DNA from: DATJWY01 sp035500775
GTDB lineage: Bacteria > Pseudomonadota > Alphaproteobacteria > Acetobacterales > Acetobacteraceae
DNA length: 21,618 nt
Direction of reading: 5' to 3'
NCBI GenBank assembly: GCA_035500775.1
Contig: DATJWY010000091.1
Coordinates: forward strand, 1 to 21,618
Part shown: positions 7,433 to 13,356 of the stretch, piece by piece
Layout: every line of letters begins with the position of its first letter
How positions within the stretch are numbered: position 1 is the stretch's first letter
The notes under the pieces: model-generated
Told to the model about the DNA's origin: nothing
What the model saw: the letters and a program-made list of their open reading frames with translations, nothing else
Databases searched by the model: none
Program-made: the position numbers and the translations under genes

Positions 7433-8037
7433 GTCGCCCGCTCGCCTCTGCCGGCGTGCCCGCCGGCGGCTTCCGGGCGCCGGCCATCCAGTCCGAATCC
7501 GCCGACGCTCTGGGCAAGGCTTTCGATATCCGGCTGGGTGAGGCCCAGCAGGGCGCCATCCGGGCAGCTGGCGCCGCCCGCCTGGCTGGTGCTGCGCCCG
7601 CCCCAGCGCACCCGGTAGAGCAACGGTCGCGCCCTCACGCCCTCGACCACCAGGCTGCCGCCGGATCTCGCCATGATGGCAGGGTCGAGGACGCAGGAGC
7701 CGGACACCGTCCCGTCCGGCCCGAACCGGGAGACGACCAGAGGCGGGGGCGGGGGCGAGCCGGTCAGCCGCGCCTCGGAGAAGGCGATGATGTCGCCGGG
7801 GCGCGGCCCGAGCGTCTGCGCGGCCCGGTTCAGCGCGAGGGTGAGCGCGACCGCGATCAGGGCCACCGTGCCGAAATACGGCAGGAGAGCGGTCACCTCG
7901 TTGCGGGCGGCGCCCCGTTTGGCCTGTCCCCGGCGGGATTCGCCTTTGCCCGGCTTGTTCCGGCCCGGTCGCATCCCCCGCTTCGGTCGCCCTCTGCTCG
8001 GTTGCTCCTTGTCCGGTCGCTCCCTGTCCGGTTGCAT
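7417..8037 (-). CDS. Hypothetical single-pass membrane protein
   Basis: The 206-residue product is not recognised. Its first 45 residues are strongly basic, with about 20 Lys/Arg and many Pro/Gly, followed by a hydrophobic segment at about 51-69 (LLPYFGTVALIAVALTLAL) that looks like one membrane helix. The rest, from about 70, would then lie outside, with a Pro-rich run (SPPPPPL, about 94-100), and two cysteines (115 and 158) that could pair. The ATG at 8035-8037 is supported by AGGTGG about 6 bp upstream on the minus strand. The stop lies inside the 3' end of coaBC (16-bp tail-to-tail overlap). A perfect 17-bp palindrome lies 17 bp upstream of the start codon. Codon composition is like its neighbours. 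Confidence 0.7.
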   Translation of the reverse strand: MQPDRERPDKEQPSRGRPKRGMRPGRNKPGKGESRRGQAKRGAARNEVTALLPYFGTVALIAVALTLALNRAAQTLGPRPGDIIAFSEARLTGSPPPPPLVVSRFGPDGTVSGSCVLDPAIMARSGGSLVVEGVRARPLLYRVRWGGRSTSQAGGASCPDGALLGLTQPDIESLAQSVGGFGLDGRRPEAAGGHAGRGERATYRAP

Positions 8038-8054
8038 AGATCCACCTGACGGTG

Positions 8055-8071
8055 ATTTTGCACTGCAAAAT
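8055..8071. promoter_or_regulatory. Perfect 17-bp palindrome, candidate operator
   Basis: ATTTTGCACTGCAAAAT is a perfect 8+1+8 palindrome, AT-rich in a GC-rich setting, placed 17 bp upstream of the ATG of the membrane-protein gene at 8037. Its single-base centre makes it a poor RNA hairpin and a plausible site for a dimeric repressor. A TTGACA hexamer on the minus strand (8107-8112) lies upstream, but without a good -10 at normal spacing. The site is seen directly; a regulatory role is inferred. Confidence 0.5.
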
Positions 8072-8219
8072 ATTATCGTGCCCGGATAAACACCCCCCGC
8101 TATCAATGTCAATTTTCGCCGGGTCCCAGTGGCGGCCGGCATGGCGGCGGTTCCGCTTGCCAAGCCCGCCGGGCGGTGCTGCAACCAGGCCCTTTCCCCC
8201 GAACCGGCCCGGATGAGCG

Positions 8220-8714
8220 ATGACGCATGCAATCGAGGTGAAGATCCTGGACCCCCGCCTGCGCGAATGGGGGTTGCCGCGCTACCAGAGCGACATGGCC
8301 GCGGCGATCGACCTGCATGCCTGCCTCGACGCGCCGGCCGAAATCCACCCCGGCGCGGCGCCGCTGCTGATCCCGGCCGGCATCGCCGTGCATATGGCCG
8401 ACCCGCAACTCGCGGCGCTGATCCTGCCGCGTTCCGGGCTTGGCCATCGCAAGGGGCTGGTGCTCGGGAACCTCATCGGCCTGATCGACCCCGATTACAC
8501 CGGCCCGATCCTGGTCAGCACCTGGAATCGCAACCCGCCGGGAACCGCGCCGGTCATCATCGCGCCGGGCGAGCGTTTCGCGCAGATGATGTTCGTCCCC
8601 ATCGCGCGCCCGCGTTTCACCACGGTGGAGGAATTCAGCCGCACGAGCGAGCGGGGCGCGGGCGGGTTCGGCTCCACCGGCTCGGGCGCCACCAGCCCGG
8701 GCGAAACCGGCTGA
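8220..8714 (+). CDS. dut: Deoxyuridine 5'-triphosphate nucleotidohydrolase (dUTPase)
   Basis: The 164-residue trimeric-type dUTPase hydrolyses dUTP to dUMP and pyrophosphate, which keeps uracil out of DNA and feeds dTMP synthesis. All five family motifs can be found: motif 1 AAAIDLHA (about 27-34), motif 2 LPRSGLGHR (69-77), motif 3 GLIDPDYTGPI (87-97), motif 4 PGERFAQMMF (118-127) and the flexible C-terminal motif 5 RGAGGFGSTG (145-154). Motif 1 is a little unusual, with Ala-Ile before Asp-Leu rather than the common Gly-Leu/Tyr. The ATG at 8220 overlaps a short out-of-frame ATG at 8213; the Shine-Dalgarno is weak. Confidence 0.95.
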   Translation: MTHAIEVKILDPRLREWGLPRYQSDMAAAIDLHACLDAPAEIHPGAAPLLIPAGIAVHMADPQLAALILPRSGLGHRKGLVLGNLIGLIDPDYTGPILVSTWNRNPPGTAPVIIAPGERFAQMMFVPIARPRFTTVEEFSRTSERGAGGFGSTGSGATSPGETG

Positions 8715-8741
8715 GACCAGCTTCCCTCGCCATAGCGGCGC

Positions 8742-8772
8742 GTCACCGAAACGCCACGTGCCGGTTGGTGAC
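8742..8772. promoter_or_regulatory. Inverted repeat upstream of the ABC permease gene
   Basis: GTCACC at 8742-8747 and GGTGAC at 8767-8772 form a perfect 6-bp inverted repeat with 19 bases between them, about 57-87 bp upstream of the permease ATG. It could be an operator half-site pair or a weak stem just after dut. No clear sigma-70 promoter was identified next to it. Confidence 0.3.
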
Positions 8773-8828
8773 ATACCGTGCAAGGCTGCGTTAAAGCCCG
8801 GCTCGTCCCTTAAAAAGTCGGCAGCGCC

Positions 8829-10559
8829 ATGTCAGACATCTCCCTCCCAGCCTTCGCCTCCCCGAAGCGCCTGCCGAACCTGTTCGACATCGCCGCCATG
8901 GTGTGCTTCGTCGCGCTGGTGGTGGCGGTGGCGGGCGCGGCCCGGCACACGCTGGCGCCGCTCTCCGCCGCGGAGGCGACGGCGATCCATCTCGACCCCG
9001 CCTATCTGCCGGGGTACGCGCTCCGCACCACGCTGCGCATGTTCGCGGCGCTGTTCTGCTCGCTGGTCTTCACCTTCACCTACGCCACCTGGGCGGCGAA
9101 GAGCCGGCGCGCCGCGCTGCTGCTGATACCGGTGCTCGATATCCTGCAATCGGTGCCGATCCTCGGCTTCCTCTCGTTCACCGTCGTTTTTTTCATGAAC
9201 CTGTTCCCCGGCCGGGTGCTGGGGGCCGAATGCGCCGCCATCTTCGCCATCTTCACCAGCCAGGCCTGGAACATGGCCTTCAGCCTCTACCAGTCGCTGA
9301 AGACCGTTCCCGCCGATCTCGACGAGGCGAGCCGAGGCTTCCGCCTCTCCGCCTGGCAGCGTTTCTGGCGGCTGGAAGCCCCGTTCGCCACGCCGGGCCT
9401 CGTGTGGAACACGATGATGTCGATGTCCGGCGGTTGGTTCTTCGTCGTCGCCTCGGAGGCGATCTCGGTCGGCAACACCACCTGGAAGCTGCCGGGCATC
9501 GGCTCCTACGTCGCGACGGCGCTGGATGCGCGGGACATGTGGGCAGTGGCCTATGCCATTCTGGCGATGCTTGTCGTCATCCTGCTCTACGACCAGCTTC
9601 TGTTCCGGCCGCTGGTTGCCTGGTCGGCGAAATTCCGCTTCGAGACCACGCAGGGCGCGCAGGCCGAGGATCCCTGGATGCTCCGGCTGCTGCGGCGGAC
9701 GCGCTTCCTGCGCTGGGTCGGCGAGGGGGTGGGGCAGGGAGTCGACACGTTCACCGGCCTGCGCCTGCAGTTCCTGCCGGCAAAGCCCGCCGCGCGGACC
9801 CAGGGGGCGAAGCCCTCCCGCCTCGTCGACGCGGTGTTCTACGCTCTGCTCGGCGTGGTGGTGCTGCTCGCGCTCCGGCGGATCGTCACCTTCTGCGCCG
9901 CGACCCTGACCCTTGCCGATGTCGGCGAGGCGCTGCTGCTCGGCGTCTATACGATGATCCGCGTCGCCGTTCTGATGGTGCTCGCGGCACTGGTCTGGGT
10001 GCCGGTCGGGGTCTGGCTCGGTCTGCGCCCGGCCTGGGCGCGGCGCGTGCAGCCGGTGGTGCAGTTCCTGGCCGCGTTCCCGGCCAATCTGTTCTTCCCG
10101 ATCTTCGTCGTCGCCATCGTCCGCTTCCATATCAATCCGGAGATCGGGCTGACGCCGCTGATGATCCTCGGGACGCAGTGGTACATCCTGTTCAACGTCA
10201 TCGCCGGCGCCGCCGCCTTCCCGGGCGATCTGCTGGAGTCGGCGAATAATTTCCGCGTCGGCGGCCTGCTCTGGTGGCGGCGGGTGATCCTGCCCGGCAT
10301 CTTCCCGTATTTCATCACCGGGGCGATCACGGCCTCCGGCGGGTCGTGGAACGCCGCCATCGTTGCCGAGGTTGCTTCCTGGGGCGATCTCAAGCTTCAT
10401 GCGCACGGGCTTGGCGCCTATATCGCGGAGGCGACGGCCCAGGGGGACATGCCGCGGGTCGTGCTCGGCGTCGTGGTGATGTCCGGCTTCGTGGTGCTGT
10501 TCAACCGGCTGCTCTGGCGGCCGCTCTATGCCTATTCGAGCCGGCGCCTGACCCTCTGA
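8829..10559 (+). CDS. ABC transporter, fused duplicated permease (nitrate/sulfonate/anion-type)
   Basis: The 576-residue protein carries two binding-protein-dependent permease domains in one chain. The first spans about residues 20-265, with the cytoplasmic ATPase-coupling (EAA) loop DEASRGFRLSAWQRFWRL (165-182). The second spans about 335-565, with its own EAA loop LLESANNFRVGGLLWWRR (468-485). Each half has several strong hydrophobic segments. A polar linker at about 268-330 joins them. This matches the family of duplicated anion-type permeases usually paired with a nitrate/sulfonate/bicarbonate-type ATPase, as here 85 bp downstream. No solute-binding-protein gene is adjacent, so the substrate cannot be read from the context. 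The start has only a weak Shine-Dalgarno. Confidence 0.9.
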   Translation: MSDISLPAFASPKRLPNLFDIAAMVCFVALVVAVAGAARHTLAPLSAAEATAIHLDPAYLPGYALRTTLRMFAALFCSLVFTFTYATWAAKSRRAALLLIPVLDILQSVPILGFLSFTVVFFMNLFPGRVLGAECAAIFAIFTSQAWNMAFSLYQSLKTVPADLDEASRGFRLSAWQRFWRLEAPFATPGLVWNTMMSMSGGWFFVVASEAISVGNTTWKLPGIGSYVATALDARDMWAVAYAILAMLVVILLYDQLLFRPLVAWSAKFRFETTQGAQAEDPWMLRLLRRTRFLRWVGEGVGQGVDTFTGLRLQFLPAKPAARTQGAKPSRLVDAVFYALLGVVVLLALRRIVTFCAATLTLADVGEALLLGVYTMIRVAVLMVLAALVWVPVGVWLGLRPAWARRVQPVVQFLAAFPANLFFPIFVVAIVRFHINPEIGLTPLMILGTQWYILFNVIAGAAAFPGDLLESANNFRVGGLLWWRRVILPGIFPYFITGAITASGGSWNAAIVAEVASWGDLKLHAHGLGAYIAEATAQGDMPRVVLGVVVMSGFVVLFNRLLWRPLYAYSSRRLTL

Positions 10560-10644
10560 GGCAGGCCAGGCCGCGCGATCGCCCTTTCCCGCTTCACTGA
10601 CCCGACCCACGATGGGCCGCTGGCCCCCGACGGAGCAGACGACG

Positions 10645-11949
10645 ATGGATGTTTCCTCCGATACCGCCCCGCTCCTGCAGGTCCGCAACTGCCGGCAGGC
10701 CTATCATAAGGACTCGGACACCGATCTGGTCGTGCTGGACGATGTCGATCTGACGATCCGCTCCGGCGAGATCGTCGGCCTCCTCGGCCGCTCCGGCTCG
10801 GGCAAATCGACGTTGCTCCGCATCGTCTCCGGCCTGCTCACGCCGACCGCCGGCGAGGTGCTCTGGCGCGGCAGCGCGGTGCGTGGCCCGGCCGAGGGCA
10901 TCGCCATGGTGTTCCAGAGCTTCGCCCTGTTTCCCTGGCTCACCGTGCAGGAGAACGTGGAGATCGGCCTGGAGGCGCAGGGCGTGCCCCGCGCCGAGCG
11001 CGAGCAGCGCGGCGACGACGCGCTCGACCTCATCGGCCTCGGCGGCTATTCCAGCGCCTATCCGAAGGAGTTGTCGGGCGGCATGCGCCAGCGCGTCGGC
11101 CTCGCCCGCGCCCTCGTGGTGCATCCCGACCTGCTGCTGATGGACGAGCCGTTCAGCGCCCTCGACGTGCTGACCGCCGAGACGCTGCGCACCGATCTGA
11201 TCGACCTCTGGATGGAGCGCAAGCTGCCGGTCAAGTCGATCCTGATCGTCACCCATAATATCGAGGAAGCGGTGCTGCTCTGCGACCGCATCCTCGTCTT
11301 CTCCTCCAATCCCGGCCGGGTGGCGCATGAATTGCGCGTGCCCTTCCCCTATCCGCGCAACCGGCACGACGCCGCGTTCCGCCGCTTCGTGGATGATATC
11401 TACGCGCTGATGACCCGCCGGGCGACGTCGGTGCCGGCCCCGGATGTGCGGGCCGAACCGGTGGTGCAGCCGATGCAGCCGGTTTCCACCAACCTGATGG
11501 CGGGTCTGATGGAGACCATCGCCGGCGAGCCGTACGAGGGCCGTGCCGACCTGCCGCCGCTGGCCGGCGTGTTGCAACTGGAGATCGACGAATTGCTGCC
11601 GCTCGGCGAGGCACTGCATCTGCTGCGTTTCGCCGATCTGGAGGAAGGCGATATCCGCCTGACCGATGCGGGGCGGCAATTCGTCAATTCCGACATGGAT
11701 GCGCGCAAGAAGCAGTTCGCCGAGGCGCTGCGGACGAACGTACCGCTCGCCGCCAATATCCGGCAGGTGCTGGACGAGCGCTGGAACCACCGCGCCTCGG
11801 CCGTACGCTTCCGCGACGAGCTTGAGGATCATATGTCGCCGGAATACGCCCGTGATACGCTGCGCGCCGTGATCGGCTGGGGCCGTTTCTCCGAGCTTTT
11901 CAGCTACGACGAGGAGGCGGATCAGTTCTTCATCGAGGAGGAAGACTGA
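10645..11949 (+). CDS. ABC transporter ATPase with C-terminal AAA-associated domain
   Basis: The 434-residue protein powers the permease encoded just upstream. The nucleotide-binding domain (about 1-260) has Walker A GRSGSGKST (48-56), Q-loop FQSFALFPWLTV (90-101), signature LSGGMRQR (143-150), Walker B LLLMDEPF (163-170) and the switch histidine in THNIEEAV (203-210). After a linker, residues about 280-434 form a C-terminal extension that resembles the AAA-associated C-terminal domain found on some nitrate/sulfonate-type ATPases, usually presumed regulatory. An ATG at 10612 is in frame, but it lacks a ribosome site; GGAG at 10632-10635 is 9 bp before the ATG at 10645, so that start is preferred. 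The tail is very acidic (FFIEEED). Confidence 0.92.
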   Translation: MDVSSDTAPLLQVRNCRQAYHKDSDTDLVVLDDVDLTIRSGEIVGLLGRSGSGKSTLLRIVSGLLTPTAGEVLWRGSAVRGPAEGIAMVFQSFALFPWLTVQENVEIGLEAQGVPRAEREQRGDDALDLIGLGGYSSAYPKELSGGMRQRVGLARALVVHPDLLLMDEPFSALDVLTAETLRTDLIDLWMERKLPVKSILIVTHNIEEAVLLCDRILVFSSNPGRVAHELRVPFPYPRNRHDAAFRRFVDDIYALMTRRATSVPAPDVRAEPVVQPMQPVSTNLMAGLMETIAGEPYEGRADLPPLAGVLQLEIDELLPLGEALHLLRFADLEEGDIRLTDAGRQFVNSDMDARKKQFAEALRTNVPLAANIRQVLDERWNHRASAVRFRDELEDHMSPEYARDTLRAVIGWGRFSELFSYDEEADQFFIEEED

Positions 11950-11950
11950 G

Positions 11951-12202
11951 CCCGGCGGCGGCAAGAACCAGGCCTGTCTGACGCCCGGCATCGTCTTCGG
12001 CCGCTTCCACCTGATCGACCGCGTCAGGGTCTCGCTCGGCCTCGGCTATCAGATCGCGGTGGCGCCGCACCAATCCTCCACCGCCTCGCGGCCCGCCTGG
12101 AGCCTTGTTTTGAGAGCGCGATTCACGCTTTCCGACGGTCAGCCTCAAGCGATCGCGCTCTATCGCAACAACTTCATCGTTTCCGCGCGCGTCTCGTTCT
12201 GA
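11951..12202 (+). pseudogene. 3' remnant of an outer-membrane beta-barrel protein gene, with an inserted palindromic element
   Basis: Directly after the ATPase stop, a different frame stays open to a TGA at 12200-12202 but has no start. It reads …CLTPGIVFGRFHLIDRVRV, then SLGLGYQIAVAP, and after an interruption NNFIVSARVSF at the end. Alternating hydrophobic strands and a terminal Phe are typical of the last strands of outer-membrane barrels. Between these parts, codons for about 20 residues (LVLRARFTLSDGQPQAIAL) come from a 60-bp repeat that occurs again at 13261-13320 in non-coding DNA, so they are probably an insertion. A normal terminator follows at 12231-12264. The 5' part is gone, probably by deletion. 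The family assignment is by pattern only. Confidence 0.55.
12102..12161 (+). repeat. 60-bp palindromic repeat, copy 1
   Basis: The 60 bp are identical at 58 positions to 13261-13320, in the same orientation. The outer arms are AGAGCGCGAT (12113-12122) and ATCGCGCTCT (12152-12161), perfectly complementary, with an inner CGCTT/AAGCG pair. It sits inside the frame of the outer-membrane protein remnant without breaking it. It resembles in form the short palindromic intergenic units of alphaproteobacteria. No target duplication is evident. Confidence 0.85.
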
Positions 12203-12230
12203 TCGCCGGCCTTGCGGCCGCGGCGGCTGG

Positions 12231-12264
12231 AAGGGGGCGGCGCGGTAGCGGCCGCCCCCTTTTT
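12231..12264 (+). terminator. Rho-independent terminator
   Basis: AAGGGGGCGGC (12231-12241) pairs perfectly with GCCGCCCCCTT (12251-12261) around a 9-base loop, and the T run extends to 12264 on the plus strand. It lies 28 bp past the stop of the outer-membrane protein remnant. Its intact state suggests the remnant was once a working 3' gene end. It may now terminate the ABC operon transcript. Confidence 0.85.
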
Positions 12265-12280
12265 CGGGAATGCGGCTCGG

Positions 12281-12514
12281 TCAGTGGTGGGCCTTCACGT
12301 GCGGCCGGACCTTGGCTTCAAGCTCGTCCCAGCTTTTCAGCTTCGACACGTCGTCGGGGATTTCGAGTTCGTGCAGTCGCTGGTTGGGGCCGGCCCGCAA
12401 GCCGCACTGCACCCCGTTGGCACCCGGCTTGCGCGCGCTTTTCTCGCTGAGATGGCCATGGCCGATGGCGACGATTCCTTTACCCGCCTCGGTGATCACC
12501 GTGATCTTGTTCAT
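12281..12514 (-). CDS. Small hypothetical protein, second gene of a coupled pair
   Basis: The 77-residue product starts MNKITVITEAGKGIVAIGHG and is not recognised. It has a short beta-like N-terminus, a His/Gly-rich HGHLSEK segment at about 19-25, a GLRAGPNQRLHELEIPDD stretch in the middle and a charged helix-like C-terminus ending in HVKAHH. No signal peptide or membrane helix is seen. The start is well supported: GGAGG (minus strand, 12521-12525) lies 6 bp upstream, and the ATG overlaps the stop of the preceding gene as ATGA (12511-12514), which implies translational coupling. The frame extends upstream through the first gene, but that is shadow. Its stop is 17 bp from the terminator of the convergent remnant. 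Confidence 0.75.
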   Translation of the reverse strand: MNKITVITEAGKGIVAIGHGHLSEKSARKPGANGVQCGLRAGPNQRLHELEIPDDVSKLKSWDELEAKVRPHVKAHH

Positions 12515-12762
12515 GACAGGCCTCCGCCATTGAGGTTGTGGAAGCACGCTCGCGGACCCTCGTTGTGGAAGCCAACGAAGTACGTGACGCTCTTGTCTTC
12601 GTTCAGTTGGTCGCCTTCGAAGGTCGTGCGCATTTGCGAGTCCGGGGTCTGGCAATTCGCCATGGCGTATTGCGCCCCGTGGTTGTCCCCGTAGCTGTAC
12701 CACCAGCTGATATCTGCGTTGGCATTGCACCAGACGGGAGTGCCGACGTTGTTGAAGGCCAT
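12511..12762 (-). CDS. Small aromatic-rich hypothetical protein, first gene of a coupled pair
   Basis: The 83-residue product starts MAFNNVGTPVWCNANADISW and is not recognised. It is unlike its housekeeping neighbours: rich in Asn, Gly, Trp, Tyr and Phe, with a WWYSYGDNHG segment at about 20-29, three cysteines (12, 37 and 73) and a C-terminal NGGGLS. The pattern suggests a small all-beta domain; no signal peptide is seen. An ATG at 12768 directly touches the Shine-Dalgarno AAAGGAG (12769-12775), so the second ATG at 12760-12762, 6 bp away, is the better start. Its TGA overlaps the ATG of the next gene. Both genes lie in the segment bracketed by the 60-bp direct repeats. Confidence 0.75.
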   Translation of the reverse strand: MAFNNVGTPVWCNANADISWWYSYGDNHGAQYAMANCQTPDSQMRTTFEGDQLNEDKSVTYFVGFHNEGPRACFHNLNGGGLS

Positions 12763-12768
12763 TTGCAT

Positions 12769-12775
12769 CTCCTTT
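12769..12775 (-). promoter_or_regulatory. Ribosome binding site that decides the start of the small gene pair
   Basis: AAAGGAG on the minus strand is followed immediately by ATG CAA ATG. A spacing of zero to the first ATG is unsuitable; the second ATG at 12762 has the normal 6-bp spacing. Confidence 0.7.
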
Positions 12776-13177
12776 CCAATTGTTCAGAGCGTCTCCCGTT
12801 CGCCTTGGCTCGCGGACAACACTCCAAATCTTTGGTTTGGGAACAATTTTGTCCGATCAGACGAGTCCATCTGGCCGGTTGTTACTCTATCGTAGAGTGG
12901 TAGAATCGCCGGCCCTGATCTATGTTTGATCTATAGAGGCGGCGTGCCCCGGCTTGCCACAAATCGCCCAACAAAGGGCAATCGAGGCTCGATATTCGGG
13001 CCCGAGGCGACAAGACACCTGGGTTGCGTGTGCATGAATTGTTAGGTGGTGTCGCTGAATTTTTTCGGAATTTTGTGAAACAATTGTTTTGTCGCGGTAG
13101 TTTTAAAAGTTTTTTCTACAAATAACGCTTAGTTGTCATTGTCGCGAATGCCACGGGATGGTCGATATTGCGCGTGA
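12776..13177. other. Gene-free AT-rich stretch upstream of the small gene pair
   Basis: About 400 bp hold no convincing gene on either strand. Composition shifts sharply at about 13030-13140, where runs of A and T dominate in an otherwise GC-rich window. Visible features are the palindrome ACTCTATCGTAGAGT (12884-12898), the 12-bp palindrome AAACAATTGTTT (13078-13089), and T-rich runs such as GTTTTAAAAGTTTTTTC near 13100. The promoter of the minus-strand small genes should be here, but no good -35/-10 pair could be chosen. The composition suggests foreign origin. Confidence 0.6.
12884..12898. promoter_or_regulatory. 15-bp palindrome, candidate operator for the small gene pair
   Basis: ACTCTATCGTAGAGT has perfect 6-bp arms around TCG. 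It lies about 120 bp upstream of the start of the first small gene. The shape resembles sites of dimeric repressors such as the TetR type, but no regulator gene is nearby and the assignment is a guess. Confidence 0.35.
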
Positions 13178-13195
13178 AGCGCGATTTGACGCGCT
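13178..13195. repeat. Small inverted repeat, first part of a palindromic mosaic
   Basis: AGCGCG and CGCGCT form a perfect 6-bp inverted repeat around ATTTGA. It is the first of three palindromes in 145 bp that end at 13322. Confidence 0.6.
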
Positions 13196-13215
13196 CCGAG
13201 ACGATTGATTTGACC

Positions 13216-13258
13216 GAGACCATGATCGGATCAGGTTGACTGATCCAATCATGGTCTC
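13216..13258. repeat. Large inverted repeat with 19-bp arms
   Basis: The arm GAGACCATGATCGGATCAG (13216-13234) and its partner at 13240-13258 are complementary at 18 of 19 positions around the loop GTTGA. There is no T run after it, so it is a poor terminator. It is directly followed by the second 60-bp repeat, and the two look like parts of one mobile or mosaic palindromic unit. Confidence 0.85.
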
Positions 13259-13260
13259 GC

Positions 13261-13320
13261 GCCTTGTTTTGAGAGCGCGATTCACGCTTTCCGACCGTCA
13301 GCCTCAGGCGATCGCGCTCT
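13261..13320 (+). repeat. 60-bp palindromic repeat, copy 2
   Basis: This copy matches 12102-12161 at 58 of 60 positions. Its arms are longer, TGAGAGCGCGAT (13270-13281) and ATCGCGCTCTCA (13311-13322), perfectly complementary over 12 bp. One of the two differences from copy 1 changes the inner stem to a G-T wobble and so keeps pairing. It ends 35 bp short of the ftsY stop and may affect the 3' end of the ftsY transcript. Confidence 0.87.
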
Positions 13321-13356
13321 CATCGACGGAGGTGCTGCCCTTGCCGCGCGGCAGGC

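Noticed and set aside
12212..12903. Plus-strand open frames opposite the small gene pair (12212-12694 and 12538-12903).
   Set aside because: They lack ribosome sites and lie over two minus-strand genes with strong Shine-Dalgarno sequences and an ATGA overlap.
12966..13047. Possible integron attC site: GCCCAAC at 12966-12972 and GTTAGGT at 13041-13047 fit the RYYYAAC/GTTRRRY core boxes and are 82 bp apart beside a small gene pair.
   Set aside because: The sequences between the boxes show no matching inner arms beyond a few bases, the two boxes are not well complementary to each other, and no integrase is in view. Short degenerate boxes are expected by chance.
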